Below are positions 1-13,900 of a stretch of DNA of 24,559 nucleotides, piece after piece. The notes beneath the pieces are model-generated. The model was not told the DNA's origin, made no database searches, and worked only from the letters and a program-made list of their open reading frames with translations. Each line of letters begins with the position of its first letter. Position 1 is the first letter of the stretch. Origin of the DNA: Saccoglossus kowalevskii. Its lineage: Eukaryota > Hemichordata > Enteropneusta > Harrimaniidae. The position numbers were made by a program, and so were the translations under genes. The DNA lies in assembly GCF_000003605.2 (NCBI RefSeq), contig NW_003152254.1, positions 106,530 through 131,088 on the forward strand, given 5' to 3'.

Positions 1-2450
1 GTCCCTATAATGTAACTTAAACTACTTATACATTTCTTAACTTAAATGTAAACATACAAGGTTGTATGAGATAATTAATTCACTAACTTTATTTCATTCA
101 AAACTCTAAATCACTTAGTTATCTTTCGACAAGTTTTGACGATGTCAACGCGACGTCAGAATGTTCGAATATTTAATAAGGAAACATGTTTTGTTTACAC
201 AGGGAGCTATGGGTAATAGCATGCTTATATGCCGTAAAACATGTTGAAAAAGCGGCATGCAATTTTAGCGGATGGTGGTAAAATGACGTAATAGCGAAAT
301 GTTGATTTAGCGAATCTCTCTTGTCATTGTTGATTTCTTTGTTTGGCGGCCATTTTGAATTGATAACAAAATCATTAGCGACATCTAGAATTAGCGAATC
401 AATTCTCTCGCTAAATTCGCGAAAAAGACGTGCTCGCGAAAAAACATGTTTTACATTATACTTTTGATCCAGAATTATGGGAACCAGAACTAGAAATTGG
501 TTCACTGAAATACACATGGATTATTTATTACCTGTTAATTGTTTTTAAGGGAAGGAAGGAGTGTATTGGTGTTGAGAAAGAAGATCATGTAGATGCGTGT
601 GAAGGGAGCTATGAAAGAATGGGTGGTGATGACAGACTTTGGTAATAAATATCCATTAAACATGAATTTCAAGAGATTCATACTAAGTTGAAGTGTGTGT
701 AGATGTAGATGAGAGGATAGCCGGATATTAAGCCCTCAATCGACTAACCAAACATTCCTTTCTTTTTTTAACAGTCTATCTCATATAAGACTGTACACAG
801 ACTGTCACGTCGCGGTTATTCTTTTTATTGTAATTTGTTTTCAAGTGGAATATACTAAGGGTTGATGAAAAATTGTCAGTGATACTTTGCGATAACGCAT
901 ATACGTTTAATAAAAGGTTACAGTCGGGATCTGTACATATTACTACTATGTTGTACTATTTTTACTTTTTTTTTAAATATGGAAATAACATTTTATTTCC
1001 CCACTCTCAACATAAACTGTCATTCGTTTTATGACAAAGACCATTGAGCGACATGACAATTGACATATTTTGTTTTAATCCACGAATAATCCAGTATAAT
1101 CTCTTTTTACATCATGAAATTGTGAAATTCATTCGTTTTTTGGAAGAAAAACACATAATACAGAAAAAATATAATTGCTATATTATCTATATTTGTGTCT
1201 TTTATTTGTCTGAAAGGGCTGATTGAAATTACAAAGTATGTAGTTTGTTTAACAACTCATGTATGAACAATAAATTTAGTAAATATGATTTTACTTGATA
1301 AAAATACTGTATTTTTCTGCATAAAAACGAAAGAATTCCACAATGCCGAAAACGAAAAGTCTTTGTTTGCAGTGTTATCATTCAAATCGCATACGGCATT
1401 GAAGCTCTCGCTTTAAATTCCGATTGCTGATGAAAAATGTATCAACATAATGTCCATAACTCGTTATTATAGTAAGCTGACTTGCGTTGGAATAAAACTG
1501 GATTACATTTGTGACAACGCGATTGATCAGGAAATATTGCCGGCGACCGTTATACTGTTGGGGTCAAATCAGTTTGAATGTTTCATTGTTTTGGGTGATG
1601 TACATCACTACAGCTGTTTACAGTTGTCTAATCATTTACTAATGATTTTTGTTTGCATTCTAGTTAATTTTGCACAGTGTTTGGTTTGAAGCCTCAACAT
1701 AAGTGAGGCGGTTACTAAATAAAAGACACTTTGCTGGGAAAGATGCAGCTATGAACACATTTGTTGGAAATGAAAAAACAATATTCAATATAAGGACAAC
1801 AATTGCAAAATCTTATGAAATCTCATTTTAAATAAAAAGTATTATTTTCTAGTTTGTGATAATTGAGGGAAAACCAACTACACAGTTACACTTGATATCA
1901 TCCTGGCCAATAACGGTGATGGTGGTGATATGAAAAAAAAACAAGAATCCAAATTCTCATCAATGTATTGACGCGACTCGAACTTCTCACTGATAAATTG
2001 AACGAATTATCTGAGATCAACGTAAATTAGCAAGAAATCAATAAATTGTCATCAATAGAATGAGAATATGATGTATTGCCAAAATGCCGGAGAAGTGTCC
2101 ACTTCTCACACCAAACCAATTTGAGGTGCGAGTGAAAATACTAAATAATACCACAGTTTTATCATACTGCAAATCAAATCTGCTATAGTTGCAATAAGAA
2201 TAACTATTTTTATACCGAAGAAATTAAAAATAAATAGTTCGTTGCAATAGTAAAACAACGGAACGGTAACTGAACACCATATGGTATGGTAATTCTCGAG
2301 CTTCTCTTTAGCGCAAACACGTGCAAATCGACGACTGAACAAAAATTTTAGACTTCAAAGGCAATTGAACCATTGACCGGTGCCAGTGATTTTTTTTCTC
2401 GTACACTGTAATTGTTTGTTCATTATTTCCTCCAGTTAGCACGCCGTCAG
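1..2450. other. Region with no recognisable gene
   Basis: Several frames of 60-114 codons occur, but none shows splice-bounded or domain-like content. Bases 290-450 repeat TTAGCGAA and CGCGAAAAA motifs, a composition common in mollusc mobile repeats; this is a weak resemblance only. The rest is AT-rich intergenic sequence. Confidence 0.4.
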
Positions 2451-2454
2451 TCAA

Positions 2455-2574
2455 TATAAAAGGCCAGTTCTGATTGGCTGTTGCTATTTTGGAGGTGTAG
2501 TCCCGGGTTCAGTGATGACAGTGGGTGTCTGCTAAGTTATTTACGCAAACCTGATATATACACTTACTAACATG
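2455..2574 (+). promoter_or_regulatory. Possible core promoter with TATAAAAGG
   Basis: TATAAAAGG at 2455-2463 is a consensus TATA box, with an inverted CCAAT (ATTGGCT) just downstream. A start would be expected near 2485. An ATG at 2572 opens only 23 codons. No gene on this strand could be followed, so this may be chance or part of a repeat. Confidence 0.25.
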
Positions 2575-2808
2575 AACCAGGAGTTAAATTTGTCGCAGCT
2601 GGGGTTATGTATTGAGCCCTGCATGATCTCTCGATATGCGTGAAATCATTGAATGTAAAAGGTGTGTAAATATGCCTATACGTAACTTATCATTTTTATA
2701 TTGCAATACTGCTCTAAGTATTTATTTTACCGTTTTTTATTAATTCGGTAACCACCTCCTGTATTAACATTTACCTTTGACGGTTCAGTGGTCGGATTAA
2801 AGTGCGGT

Positions 2809-3081
2809 AGTCGTCGCGCTGCGCATGTGCGAGATATATGGGTCTCATGTAAACAAAGATGGCGACTTTGACTGTTGCGCAGATAAACGAGTACGAACTA
2901 ACACGTTTCCAAGCTTTAATTAAGTAATTTTCATGTTATTGGAAGGTATCGATGGAGTCACCGGTGGTAATCAGTGCAAGTCGTGCCCAGGTCAAACCTC
3001 ATACTTGTGATTTCCATTCGAAAAGCGCATTGGATTGTGGGAAAATTAACACAAATGTCGCACATGCGCAGAGCGACGACT
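2809..3081. mobile_element. Short inverted-repeat element (MITE-like), 273 bp
   Basis: The 24-bp ends (2809-2832 and 3058-3081) are inverted copies with one mismatch: AGTCGTCGCGCTGCGCATGT on the left against AGTCGTCGCTCTGCGCATGT on the right arm. No transposase frame lies inside and no clear target duplication was seen. It contains AAACAAAGATGGCGAC, which resembles a YY1-type site. Confidence 0.55.
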
Positions 3082-3992
3082 GTCAAAAATGAAGGGTTGT
3101 AAATCTCGGCCTTAGACAACTTTGAATCTGTGCCTAGCTTATAACTTTAGTTCTGTCTATCATATATCCACCACTGAAAACAAGTTTTACTGCTAGGTTA
3201 GTGAATTTTATTTCAATATTAAAACAAAGATTCGGTAGTACATTCTGACCTGTCACTCTTTAGCATCTGTGTACCATCAGAACGTGCACGCAGATGACCA
3301 TAAACACCAGTGTTGAGATTTCACCTTAGCCTCAGGTACACTTTTGAAAAACACAACACATGACACATGAACAAGTAAAAACAAATTTGGAAATAAGAAC
3401 ATATCAACCAAGATTAAAAGTTAAAAATAAACGCATTTTAAAACTAAACGGCAAACCTCTACCCCAACTGCAAAATGCTTACATGCACTGTCTTCGTTGA
3501 TCACCCCTACAACGTAATCAAATAGCCCATGTCTTAAGAAAAGTCACTTCTGAACAAATTAAGAAAATTCGTTTATGTCTTTTGAGTTGTTTTGCAATGG
3601 TGAAAAATCGTTAGTAGAATCAAGACGTCTACTAAAATCTAATCGACTAGTCTTTGTATCCATTACAAACTTACATTACATTTATAAAATGTTCTTAGAT
3701 ATTTTCTTGTCATTACCATTGGATGACATTAATTATTTGAACTGTTTTACTAACAGAATGTACAACTGTTGCTGTTCCCTTTAAAAAGTGATAATAAATT
3801 TACAACCTCAAGGTTATTCTTGGCTACTCTAACAGTAACTTATACTTTTTCAAGTAAAAAAACTAACAAACAAATATTCTATGTACTTTGCTATGTTTAT
3901 ATAACAATAACACATGTACAGTTCTGACAGCCGAAGAAACACTATCATTAGAAAAAGTAAACACACCAGTATTCACTTTGAACAAAACATAA
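3082..3992. other. Gene-free stretch 3' of the adaptor gene
   Basis: It probably includes the 3' UTR of the minus-strand gene at its right side. No poly(A) signal of canonical form was found. Nothing else is recognised. Confidence 0.4.
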
Positions 3993-4183
3993 TTAGATCT
4001 GTATCAACTCTAAATTGGTTTTCAATTGTCGGAGAGCCTCTTTCTTCTTCCGGATTTTGTCTTCCTGTGAAGCATCGCTGCTCGTGATTTGCGTCATTTC
4101 GATATTGAATTCTTTCATCAGTGCAAAATAAAGTGCTTGATCTCTAATGGTTGCCCTGGATAGACCAATAGGCACAGGGATAT
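3993..4183 (-). CDS. Terminal exon: helical C-terminus
   Basis: Acceptor TGTGTTTCAG leads into phase 1, with 62 further codons and a TAA at 3993-3995. It reads IPVPIGLSRATIRDQALYFA, then MKEFNIEMTQI, and ends in a charged helix, KIRKKKEALRQLKTNLEL. I do not recognise a domain. No canonical AATAAA appears on this strand in the next 400 nt; a TATAAA variant lies at 3896-3901. The mature 3' end is therefore unplaced. Confidence 0.8.
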
Positions 4184-7100
4184 CTGAAACACAAATACAA
4201 CACTTAATATTATTAGCCAATGTTTCATCATTTATTAATCATATCTAGACTTGATTTGATGAATATTTAAATAGCATAATTTTAAATCAATTTGAAACAG
4301 TATATTTTTTCTTTCTGATATTTAATGTCATCTTATGAGAGCGATAATTCGGAATATCAAATGATTCCATAAAAGAATCGAACATGATTTGAAATTTGGG
4401 AGAGGTGAATGACCAGTGACAATTCCATGAATTGCGCTGGAGACATCGACACCACTGTACATTACACAGCACTGCAATCTAAAACAATGATACCCTAGTT
4501 TTGTCTCCGAATACAATACAATACAATACAACATAATTTGATTTGCCAAGGCTACTAAATTGACATTGACCGGATATTCTATTGATTCAGCTCTTGAGCT
4601 AACTGATAACAGTTCAAAACGTGCATAGAATGGCAATCGCGTCTGTGTCACGGGGATTAAAAATAAAATTAAGCAGAAATTGTCATATTCATAGACGGCA
4701 CACACCTGAATTCAGCCAAGCAGTTTATCAGTCTTTGAAGTAAAACTAGAATTCTCCATCAACTAACACAATCGTGTGATCCTAACAATATTAACCTGGA
4801 TATTCACTCGCCCCTCACTGTGAATTAAAGATGTTATTCTATGCCTGGGCAAATGGCTATGTCAATAATTTATTAACTAATTGTCAACAATATCAACATG
4901 TGTATAAGACCAATTAATATTTTTCTATATTAGTGTGGTTTTATACAAGTTGTTTAGTTTAATGATTCTTTCTGGTGACAATACACAGTATGATATTTTG
5001 CCAAGCATGAATCCACAAGAGTGATTGTACTTACCAGTGAATGGGTGTTTATCTTTTCGAATTTTAGTTCGTCCTGTAGGTATAATAACATTTTGCAGAG
5101 AAATGAGACATTGGTTCATCAGAAATCAATCTCAGTTATTTAAATTTAAATCAATTATCAAGTTAATTATGTGTCACAGCTTGTGACGGTAAAGCGTTGC
5201 TGTCACCACACAGCCCCGTAAACGAACAATTTATTCACACGCGTCATTCCGTCGAATGGGACCCACACGGCGCGGTACGATGACTATAGTGCTTAAATCT
5301 TAGCCAGGTGTTCTAGAAAGTATTTGCTATCCAATAAATATGTAACGCAAATGTGGATAATATACCTGCGTGATTATGTTTGGATATATAACAGCGAAAT
5401 TCGTCATGATTGCAGGGGAAACGATGTGGAAGATTGCCTATATGGCACTGATCGATATTGTAATCACCAAATTATTTACTTCTTTACAGATTATCACCAA
5501 ATATAATCGCTTGTTTGTTGAGCTGGTTGAAACGAGTGAAGCCATGAGCTAGTTCATCCACGAACCGGAGTCGAGTGTATAATACAGCCCCGGGAATAAA
5601 GCCTAGTGTCAAATAAATCTAAGTGTCGTTAGGACGCTTACAAATCATATGCTAATTTTCGGTAACCAGACATGACAACTAAGCGCGTCGGTGAACATGT
5701 ATTTTGCAGTTTAAGTATTACCTTTATTTTTATACGAGTTTAAACTCTCTGTCAAATTATTTCGAATTAGTCTAAGTCCCCTATTCGAGTAGAAGTTGTT
5801 ATTTGATATGGATTTTTTTTTCTCCACGTACAGTTCGAACGTACATAAAATGGTGACGTTTAAGGCGAACCATGTGACGTTTACCGTAATATTTCACACT
5901 ACACGACACAGTCAAGTGTAATAAGCGCAAACACATCCACGTGTTATCGGTACATATCCTCTTCACAAAATTACTGATTTCTATTGTGCCACAATGCATA
6001 GCAATCTATATATCAAATGAATGCTTGGAGCATTAGTTTAGTATTTTCGCAAAAACAGCTACAAACAAAAACGACAAAATAGCGGATAATTATAACGTAC
6101 AGTCATATTTCATGATCTATTTCGCATGACATGACAGGCAACCATTTACAGTGAAAATTCAGTCGTTTTACCAAAAATTAGAGCAAACCTATTTCAGTAA
6201 GAATAATAATTTGTAAGACACTTGTTTTCTACTCGGAATTAAAACCATCACAATAACCAGAGTGAATAGTATAATATTGCGTTTAAGTCTGGTTGGTTAT
6301 ATAATGTATTGTACCTAAAGTGAATAGACAACATGACAAAATCGTTCATTTAGTTTAACAGTAATTTCATTTAATTTCATTTAATTTAATTACGTACCTT
6401 TTTCTTTAAATGTTTTCACCTTCTCAATAAGATCTTCCCTGCCGGCTCCTTTCAGAAGCTTATATAGAAATCTGAAGTTGTTTTCAGATATAAGACCCTC
6501 ATCTGACAGGGTGAACAAGAATACTGCTGCATCAGGAAAGTATTTCCTTAAACACTCCAGATCTGGTCGTTTCCGTACCGCCAGGCGCTTCATCCTCTCA
6601 AGAGATTCTGTGGTAATCACCATGATAAAACTTGAGACTTAAATTTATCATCAACCATAAAGCTAATACTCGTATATCGAATCTCAAAAACAATAAACAC
6701 AGTTCATCAAATATTCGTCAAACGGTTTTGCCAGGATGAAAAGCTCGGAAATATTTTGGGCCAAAATAAATGGAACAAGCATGGCCGGAATAAATTTTAA
6801 ATCAAATTTGGTGTTAAGTGTTGCCCATTATACAGTTGTCGGGGATTGTTCATGTCGTTGCTAGTCAATTACTAACACTGATTTAGTTATTTAGATATCT
6901 TCTAAATAGACATGGGTTTGAACCAAGAAAAAATGGTATTTTGGATCTTTAGTGGCCAGCAATTTCGGACACCCCAAGGGCTAGGTATATGTACAGTAAC
7001 ATTAAAATGAATATAAATTGCACCTTACATGCAGACATACTTGCAAACATACGTGCGCGCGCATAAAAACAAAAAAATACTATACCCAACAAATCGACAA

Positions 7101-10100
7101 AAACACTCACCCATACGCCCATAGTTAGTGTGGCTGCGTTGAGCCTACCTACGCAATTCAGCGTTTTTCAAGAAGGCAAATCATGGTGTTAACTTGCTGA
7201 GAACTGATCGGAAATGCTAATTTGGAGGTGAGTTTAGCCATTAGTATAAACAAATGGTAGATTTCATAGGTAATTACGATTGTAGAACACAATTTATTCG
7301 AGTAAATTACGTAAATGTAATAACATGTAAAAAATAAAGACACACTTTGAAGGCGGCGTTACCGTCCTGCCAGCCACCCGTCCTGCCAGCCAGCGTTCAT
7401 GCCGTGCCAGGATGCGTCTGTGCCATGCAAACAGATGCGGGGCAATTAGTTTACAGCATTATTTAATTGTATGATATCATCAAATGCAGCTTGAATGCTA
7501 ATCACCCACCTCATTTATTTGTAATTTGGGGAAAAAAATAAAGGTAATTACAGATATCCACTTGAGTTTTGTTTAAGAAGTCAAAAACATGTTTTAAATT
7601 ATTTGTCGTCACCACAAACATGGCACGGGTAACAGAGAATTTAGTACAACGATTCCGTGTATTGTCCAACTACTTGCCAGTCTGTAAACATTTCATTGTA
7701 TTTGTCTCTCAAAATCCAGGCTTGTACCCTGCCATCGGGTAGAGATGATTTTTATGTCGTACTGTCACGGTGCAATACAATACTGAGATCAAATATTAAA
7801 AAAGTATATGAAACTTGAGTAAATTTGTTCCAAGATGGTGTATGAAATGAAAACATGTATAGAGAATAACTTTGTATCTAATGCTATAGCGAGCAATTCA
7901 GCAGTTTGGACGTATGGTTGTGATTCTGCTCGTCTTCGACTCCTACATTTATTGGTTATAAATAAATCACATGTTAATAATATTTATTTGGGTTTGATTT
8001 TAGAAGTAATTGGCCAATATAGTTATTGAATGCGTGAATGTGATAATCATGGGCAAAACATTTTTAACGTAATAGAAGCCGTGTGTTTGCCTTTTTAATG
8101 TATCTTGTTCATCCTGAGCCTGCACAAAAATAGGAGTTGACATGAAACATTTTATTTGGCAAAGAACCAGGCATAAAAAATATTGTACATGTTGACAGGG
8201 ATAATAACTTTTCAGGTTTGGACTATCCTATAGTCAATGACCAAACGTAAATTGAGACGCGACTCCAGACGAGATCAAACGACCGTTAACTATTCATATG
8301 CAATCGCTTTTGAAAAAGTGTTGTCAAATATGAATCAACTAAATTTGAAGTTTAGGCAACGAATGAAGGTACGGATATTTAGTAAAAATACATTCTTAGT
8401 AAACTAATAATGAGCAATGCAAAAAAATAGTCATATTAATGTTCTGATATATAGGCATTTGTCGTTGTGACATTTTTGGTATATGTGCTACTAATTTCAC
8501 AAATACAAATTTTAGCAATCATTTGAATTTTTCATGTGAAAAATTGCAAAAAACGCTTATAAACCTTTTTTTATAAGTCCCGATCACAGGTATCAGACAT
8601 TTGGGTTTTAAATCAGTTTTTGGTTGGTCACGTACGTGGCTTGCTAGCCATTTTGAATTTATTCTAAACCATTTATTATCATGTATATTGATATACACTT
8701 GTTAAGAACGATTGGTGAATAAAATGTGTGAAACTCACCATAAGAAAGTGCCATACCCAGTTGTTCAATAAACACGTCGATGTCATCATCATCACCTAAT
8801 TAAATATACAAACAATTGTCATTCTAATCATAAGTTATATAAATAAAATAACATCTTACCTCATTCATTATGTACCAAATATCTCATGTTTAATACAAAT
8901 TACATAAATAATTATTAAAAGCATTACATTCGTTTATTATTTAAAGAAAACAACAGTTCCACGTCGTACAGTAATGTGTTATCGCCAAACATCGTGAGAT
9001 TATTTTGACTGATTCATGTAAGTGGTTTACAAGTATTGTGAATTGTGAATAATTTGAACAGTGGCAGCTAAAGCAAAATTGAGTTGCACCAATACCATGA
9101 CCCAAACATGCACATGTCATTTTCACTTGGGAATTTATGAATAATATGTCCCAATATTAATGGCCCCAGGAATAAACAAGAACGTACGTAAACTGTTTAT
9201 GTCATGTGTTCATGAAATAGTGATACTACATACAACTGATGTGATGTCTGGCACTCATAGATTGTAATGTTATAACTGACTGCGAGATAAATGTGTGAGA
9301 TATAAAAATATATACATCATCGCAATGTAATACAGTTCTTGAACAAGTGAAGGAATTCCAATTTGATATATCATTCTGAAACATAGCTTAGAAAGACAAT
9401 TGTTCAAGTTTTGTACAGATAAGTCTTAATGAAGTGTATAATGTTTTTTTTTACAACTTGGATTCGTGCTACATTGTTGCCATTCCGGGATGTAAACTCG
9501 TTCTTACAATTAAATAAATACAACATTAGTATATTAGGCCCATTTTATATGATATTTCCATTGTGTACATGCGACGCAAAACTTAATATATTGCCAAATA
9601 TTTTGATTTCAATTATTTCTATGGAATAGCAAATTTAGTATTTTTTGTCAAATTTGTAATTCATTATTAGTATCTGTGTGTTTACATTTCCGCGAATTAA
9701 CATTATAGCATTTTACGTCTGGCCAAATAAATACGTGGAATCATTAATTACTAAGGACCTGGCGTAGAATTGGGAATTACTCCAGATAAACAAATGTCCA
9801 ATTCGGGAACAGAATAATAGTATATTTGGTTATTGATGAAATAGTAGGACGCCACCAGACGGTCTGACTTAGCAAGTGCTTTGTGTTTCTCTCATGAAGT
9901 TGACGCTGATTGTGCACAAAGGAAGCCGCTCATCCCGCCATTGGATGGGGGCACATCGTGTACGTGGTGTTTACAAAGGATGTGGAGATGATCCGTGGTA
10001 CATCGTGGCCAATAATAAAATGATTGGTTGTCCAACTGTGGGAGTGTCTTTTATTTCTGTGCTAATTATGCAACATCAAAGTCCCGCCATTTATTTTTCG

Positions 10101-10860
10101 TGGTTGTTCGATCATAATCGTCCGCACCCGTATCGGGAGTTTGGTTTACTATGTTGGTCGCTCGACGCCATATTTACCGTTTACCGCCATAAGTTCGGCC
10201 ATTTAAAATCATATTCTGGACAAGATTCTTATCAATTAAATAGTCTGCTTCCATTGCTGCTTCAAATCATTCAGAAACTAGTAGCGCAAAAATCGCGCAA
10301 ATTCATTTTACCACAACTTTACAACGATTTTCACACATACACCAGTTAATTCCGTTATCCAATGGTTGAAGCAATTTCACAACGACCAGACACGCCTCAA
10401 AACAGATGACGAGATTTGGCAGGATCGGCCAATGCGCATGCGTATAAAACAGCTGGTACTAATATCCAGATTTTATAATTTCCTAATAACTTATTTTGCG
10501 CTCGTACAATGCAAAATACATATTTAATTAGATTGTTTGGCCATCAAGTGCCATCCTATGGCGCCCAATTCATATATCACCAATACCATAGTACAGAGTT
10601 ATGTCAACAGCGGGTCAAAAATAAGACTTATATACTAAATTTGTATTTAATTAATTGTAAGGATAAGCTTACATCGTGAATTGGCCACGATGTACCATGG
10701 ATCAACTTGGCGCATGAAGATGCTCGACTAGGTGGTAATCTGCAATAACAAATATATGTTTTCTATTCTCACTTACTATTGCTGTCACTTTCAGAATGTA
10801 AAACATCACGACTTGTACTTGGAGTTACAGATTCACTCATCGAGAAGTGTCCTTGGAAAA

Positions 10861-10939
<79 letters not shown>

Positions 10940-13900
10940 ANNNNNNNNNNNNNNNNNNNNNNNNNNNNNNNNNNNNNNNNNNNNNNNNNNNNNNNNNNNN
11001 NNNNNNNNNNNNNNNNNNNNNNNNNNNNNNNNNNNNNNNNNNNNNNNNNNNNNNNNNNNNNNNNNNNNNNNNNNNNNNNNNNNNNNNNNNNNNNNNNNNN
11101 NNNNNNNNNNNNNNNNNNNNNNNNNNNNNNNNNNNNNNNNNNNNNNNNNNNNNNNNNNNNNCAGACTGATGCCATTTGGCTGGATGTTATTTTGAATCGA
11201 TTTTGGACATAAATACTATTTGTATGCAGGTATCACTGACTCTCGGCTCGCCATGTATTCTTCGATTTTAGTGGGTAAAGGATATTTTGTATGAAATCTT
11301 CCACAAGTTGTACACATTCTATCAATAGATAGGCCACTATAGCACTCATCCAATCATCTCCATCAATAGAACCAGAGGATAGTCTAATTGCATTGTAGTC
11401 TGGCAATCTTGCTAGACATTCGGCTACAAAATCGTCACCTAAAGGATCTTCAAAGTTGTTATCAGGATAAGCAAATCACTAAAAATAAACAGGGTTGAAT
11501 CTACAACCACCAAAATGATGGCTAAAACTATGTGCTGTCACCCCCCCCAAAAAAAAACAAAAAAAAAATCATTACAAAAAAGTAATCAGATAAAACGGAA
11601 AGAAAACGAAAAACTAACAGTTGCGTTTCGCAACGGTATTTTATTTCCGTCGCGCGTTATAGCATTCAATTTATTAAAAAAAAAGTGTTCGCATGTGATG
11701 TCAATAACCCTGGATGTCAATGTTGGTGAAAATGTTTACCCCATATAAGGGAAAAATCGAATGGACGCTAGTTCTGTTGTTGTTCCTACTGTTGTATACA
11801 TATTTGTAAACAGATCGTGAAGCATCATACAATTCGTAACTTCATCTCAACTCAATGCCTCGCAAAGTGTAATTGGTATGACGATAACCCTCTGGGAGAA
11901 CATCCTCTCTATAGCAACAATATACTAACCTTTTTTTGGCATCTTTTGCTTCACCAGTGAGACAGAGCTTTTAGCTTTAGGTTTTGTACCTGTAATCATG
12001 ATGAAAAAATATTGACTAATGTATATAAACAAATATTACTCAATAGCACCAATAAGATCAAAACTACATATGACAATTTGCAAGTCGCCTAGTGTGGAAT
12101 TTTAACTGAAGAACGCCATTTCACCAGCCAATCGACTCTGCTGGCAACGGAGCTTAATGGGATACAGGGTAACACTAGCCATGCGGCTACCAAATGTACT
12201 AAGCATTTAATCTTTCATGTGGCATAGTAACGACATGGTATTGGTTGCAAAAAGCAGAAATTAATTATTTAAATGTCAAGTTTGTATATTAACAACATTA
12301 CACGAAGTAGGTACGATGGATTAATGAAGTCCATATATTTGACACACAAATTATCAATTACTTTGTACATTCGTGGGCTATCCTTGCCTGTAAACGAGAG
12401 CCACGAAAGCTTGAATGCTTAGTACATTTGGGATATTTTTTTCTCCATTGTATCCCAGTTTGCTTCACTGATACTATCTGCTGGTTGGAGCGATATTTAA
12501 TCGAACACTAAGCGATTTGCAATTGATACACTTCATTCATCTGACACTATTCATGTTTTCATTATCATCACTCAACCATTATCCGTTCTATTTTTCAATC
12601 AGATCTAGTAACATCGGTAAAATACTCTTTGGACATTTAATTAATTCGTATTGACTAGGCATGGAGAAATGCTAAACATTTTATTTTAGATATTTTGTAG
12701 GGTACAAATGAATGTATATTTGAGCCTTGGTATCTTGAATACCCTTGCATGAATAAAACAATACTATCCGACGAATACAAACAAGTTCAAATATTCATTT
12801 AGTCTGATAAATATCCCCAATGCAAAAGGTGTATAAATGAACTTATTGACTACTTAGCTTCAAGTCCTAATCTTGGTGGTCATTCCGATTTGAAAGAACA
12901 AAGTTCAGACTACTTATTTGAACAACGTATCATTAGAATTCCAAAGAGTCAGTTGCATAACATTAAACAACGCCTGTGTCAACAAAGGTTTCAGTCACCC
13001 CCATCTTCAAAACATAAAATTTACCTTTTCTGGTGTCAGAGCTACTTTGATCTGAAAATTCACCATATTCCTTATATTCTTCATCTTCATTATCTTCTAT
13101 ATTAAATACACAAAAGTTCATATTAAATTGTATCTAATCAAAATGCATTATTTTTTCAACTTAAATGTCGCATACGACTTATTTACCACTTCCGCGTCAC
13201 TGAGAATTTTCTAGAACCGTACTGGTTCTGGGTGGAATATTCTAGATTTTTTTAGAAACTGGTTAAATAGGTAATATAACACTGTAGGAGGCACTAGAAG
13301 GTAACGGAACATTCTAGAAATTTGTAGTAAGTGCCAGACTCATTATGTATGCTGATGTAATGGTATATTTATAGACAGTGGAGGTATATATAGGGTTGTT
13401 CAGCACTGAGTTCAGATCGGAGATCTCGTTGAATTGTATTGGAGTTTAAGTATCTAGTTATTGGAGTAGTGGAGTTTTACCGCGTTATTGTACTTGATGT
13501 TTGCAGAGTATAATAATACCAGTACCAGTTGAAACCTCATCTGTTGGCTCCGTGTTCGTATTTTATCATTTTGTTACTGTTGCCATTTTGGTATTTGAAC
13601 CATCACACCTGTAGTATACCAATTACGGTAATATTACGTTGCGTGTGACATTAAAGTTATTAAACTATGTACCAATTTTATCAATACACATTTGTACAAA
13701 CATTTTGACAACCCTGTTTTCAAGTGAAGAAAATTACTATAGTCTAGTCAACTCCAGTTATTGCATATTTCATAAATTTGAGCCACATGTGTAAATACAG
13801 TATATACAAAACACAGTGTCTACAAGTACACTTATGCACAGTTAACACACTGCCAAGTTTGGTATAACGCATGAAAGAAAAACCGATAAATTATTGGAAA

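Noticed and set aside
173-645. Open frames of 114 (minus) and 71 (plus) codons at the left end
   Set aside because: No domain-like composition and overlapping on opposite strands. The region is rich in CGCGAAAA-type repeat motifs.
2455-2643. Promoter plus a 23-codon frame as a new plus-strand gene
   Set aside because: The frame stops quickly and no donor in frame or second exon could be followed, so only the TATA motif is listed, at low confidence.
4287-4705. Minus-strand frames of 61 and 125 codons
   Set aside because: They lie wholly inside the last intron, in frames not connected by phase 1 borders, and show no known domain.
9876-10349. Longest open frame in the window (157 codons, plus strand)
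   Set aside because: It has no recognisable domain, no splice borders fitting a gene, and crosses the left end of an inverted-repeat element. It is best seen as chance in a GC-richer repeat.
11515-11748. 77-codon plus-strand frame with a lysine-rich start
   Set aside because: It is produced by runs of A and C, has no recognisable content, and lies inside the intron of the minus-strand gene.
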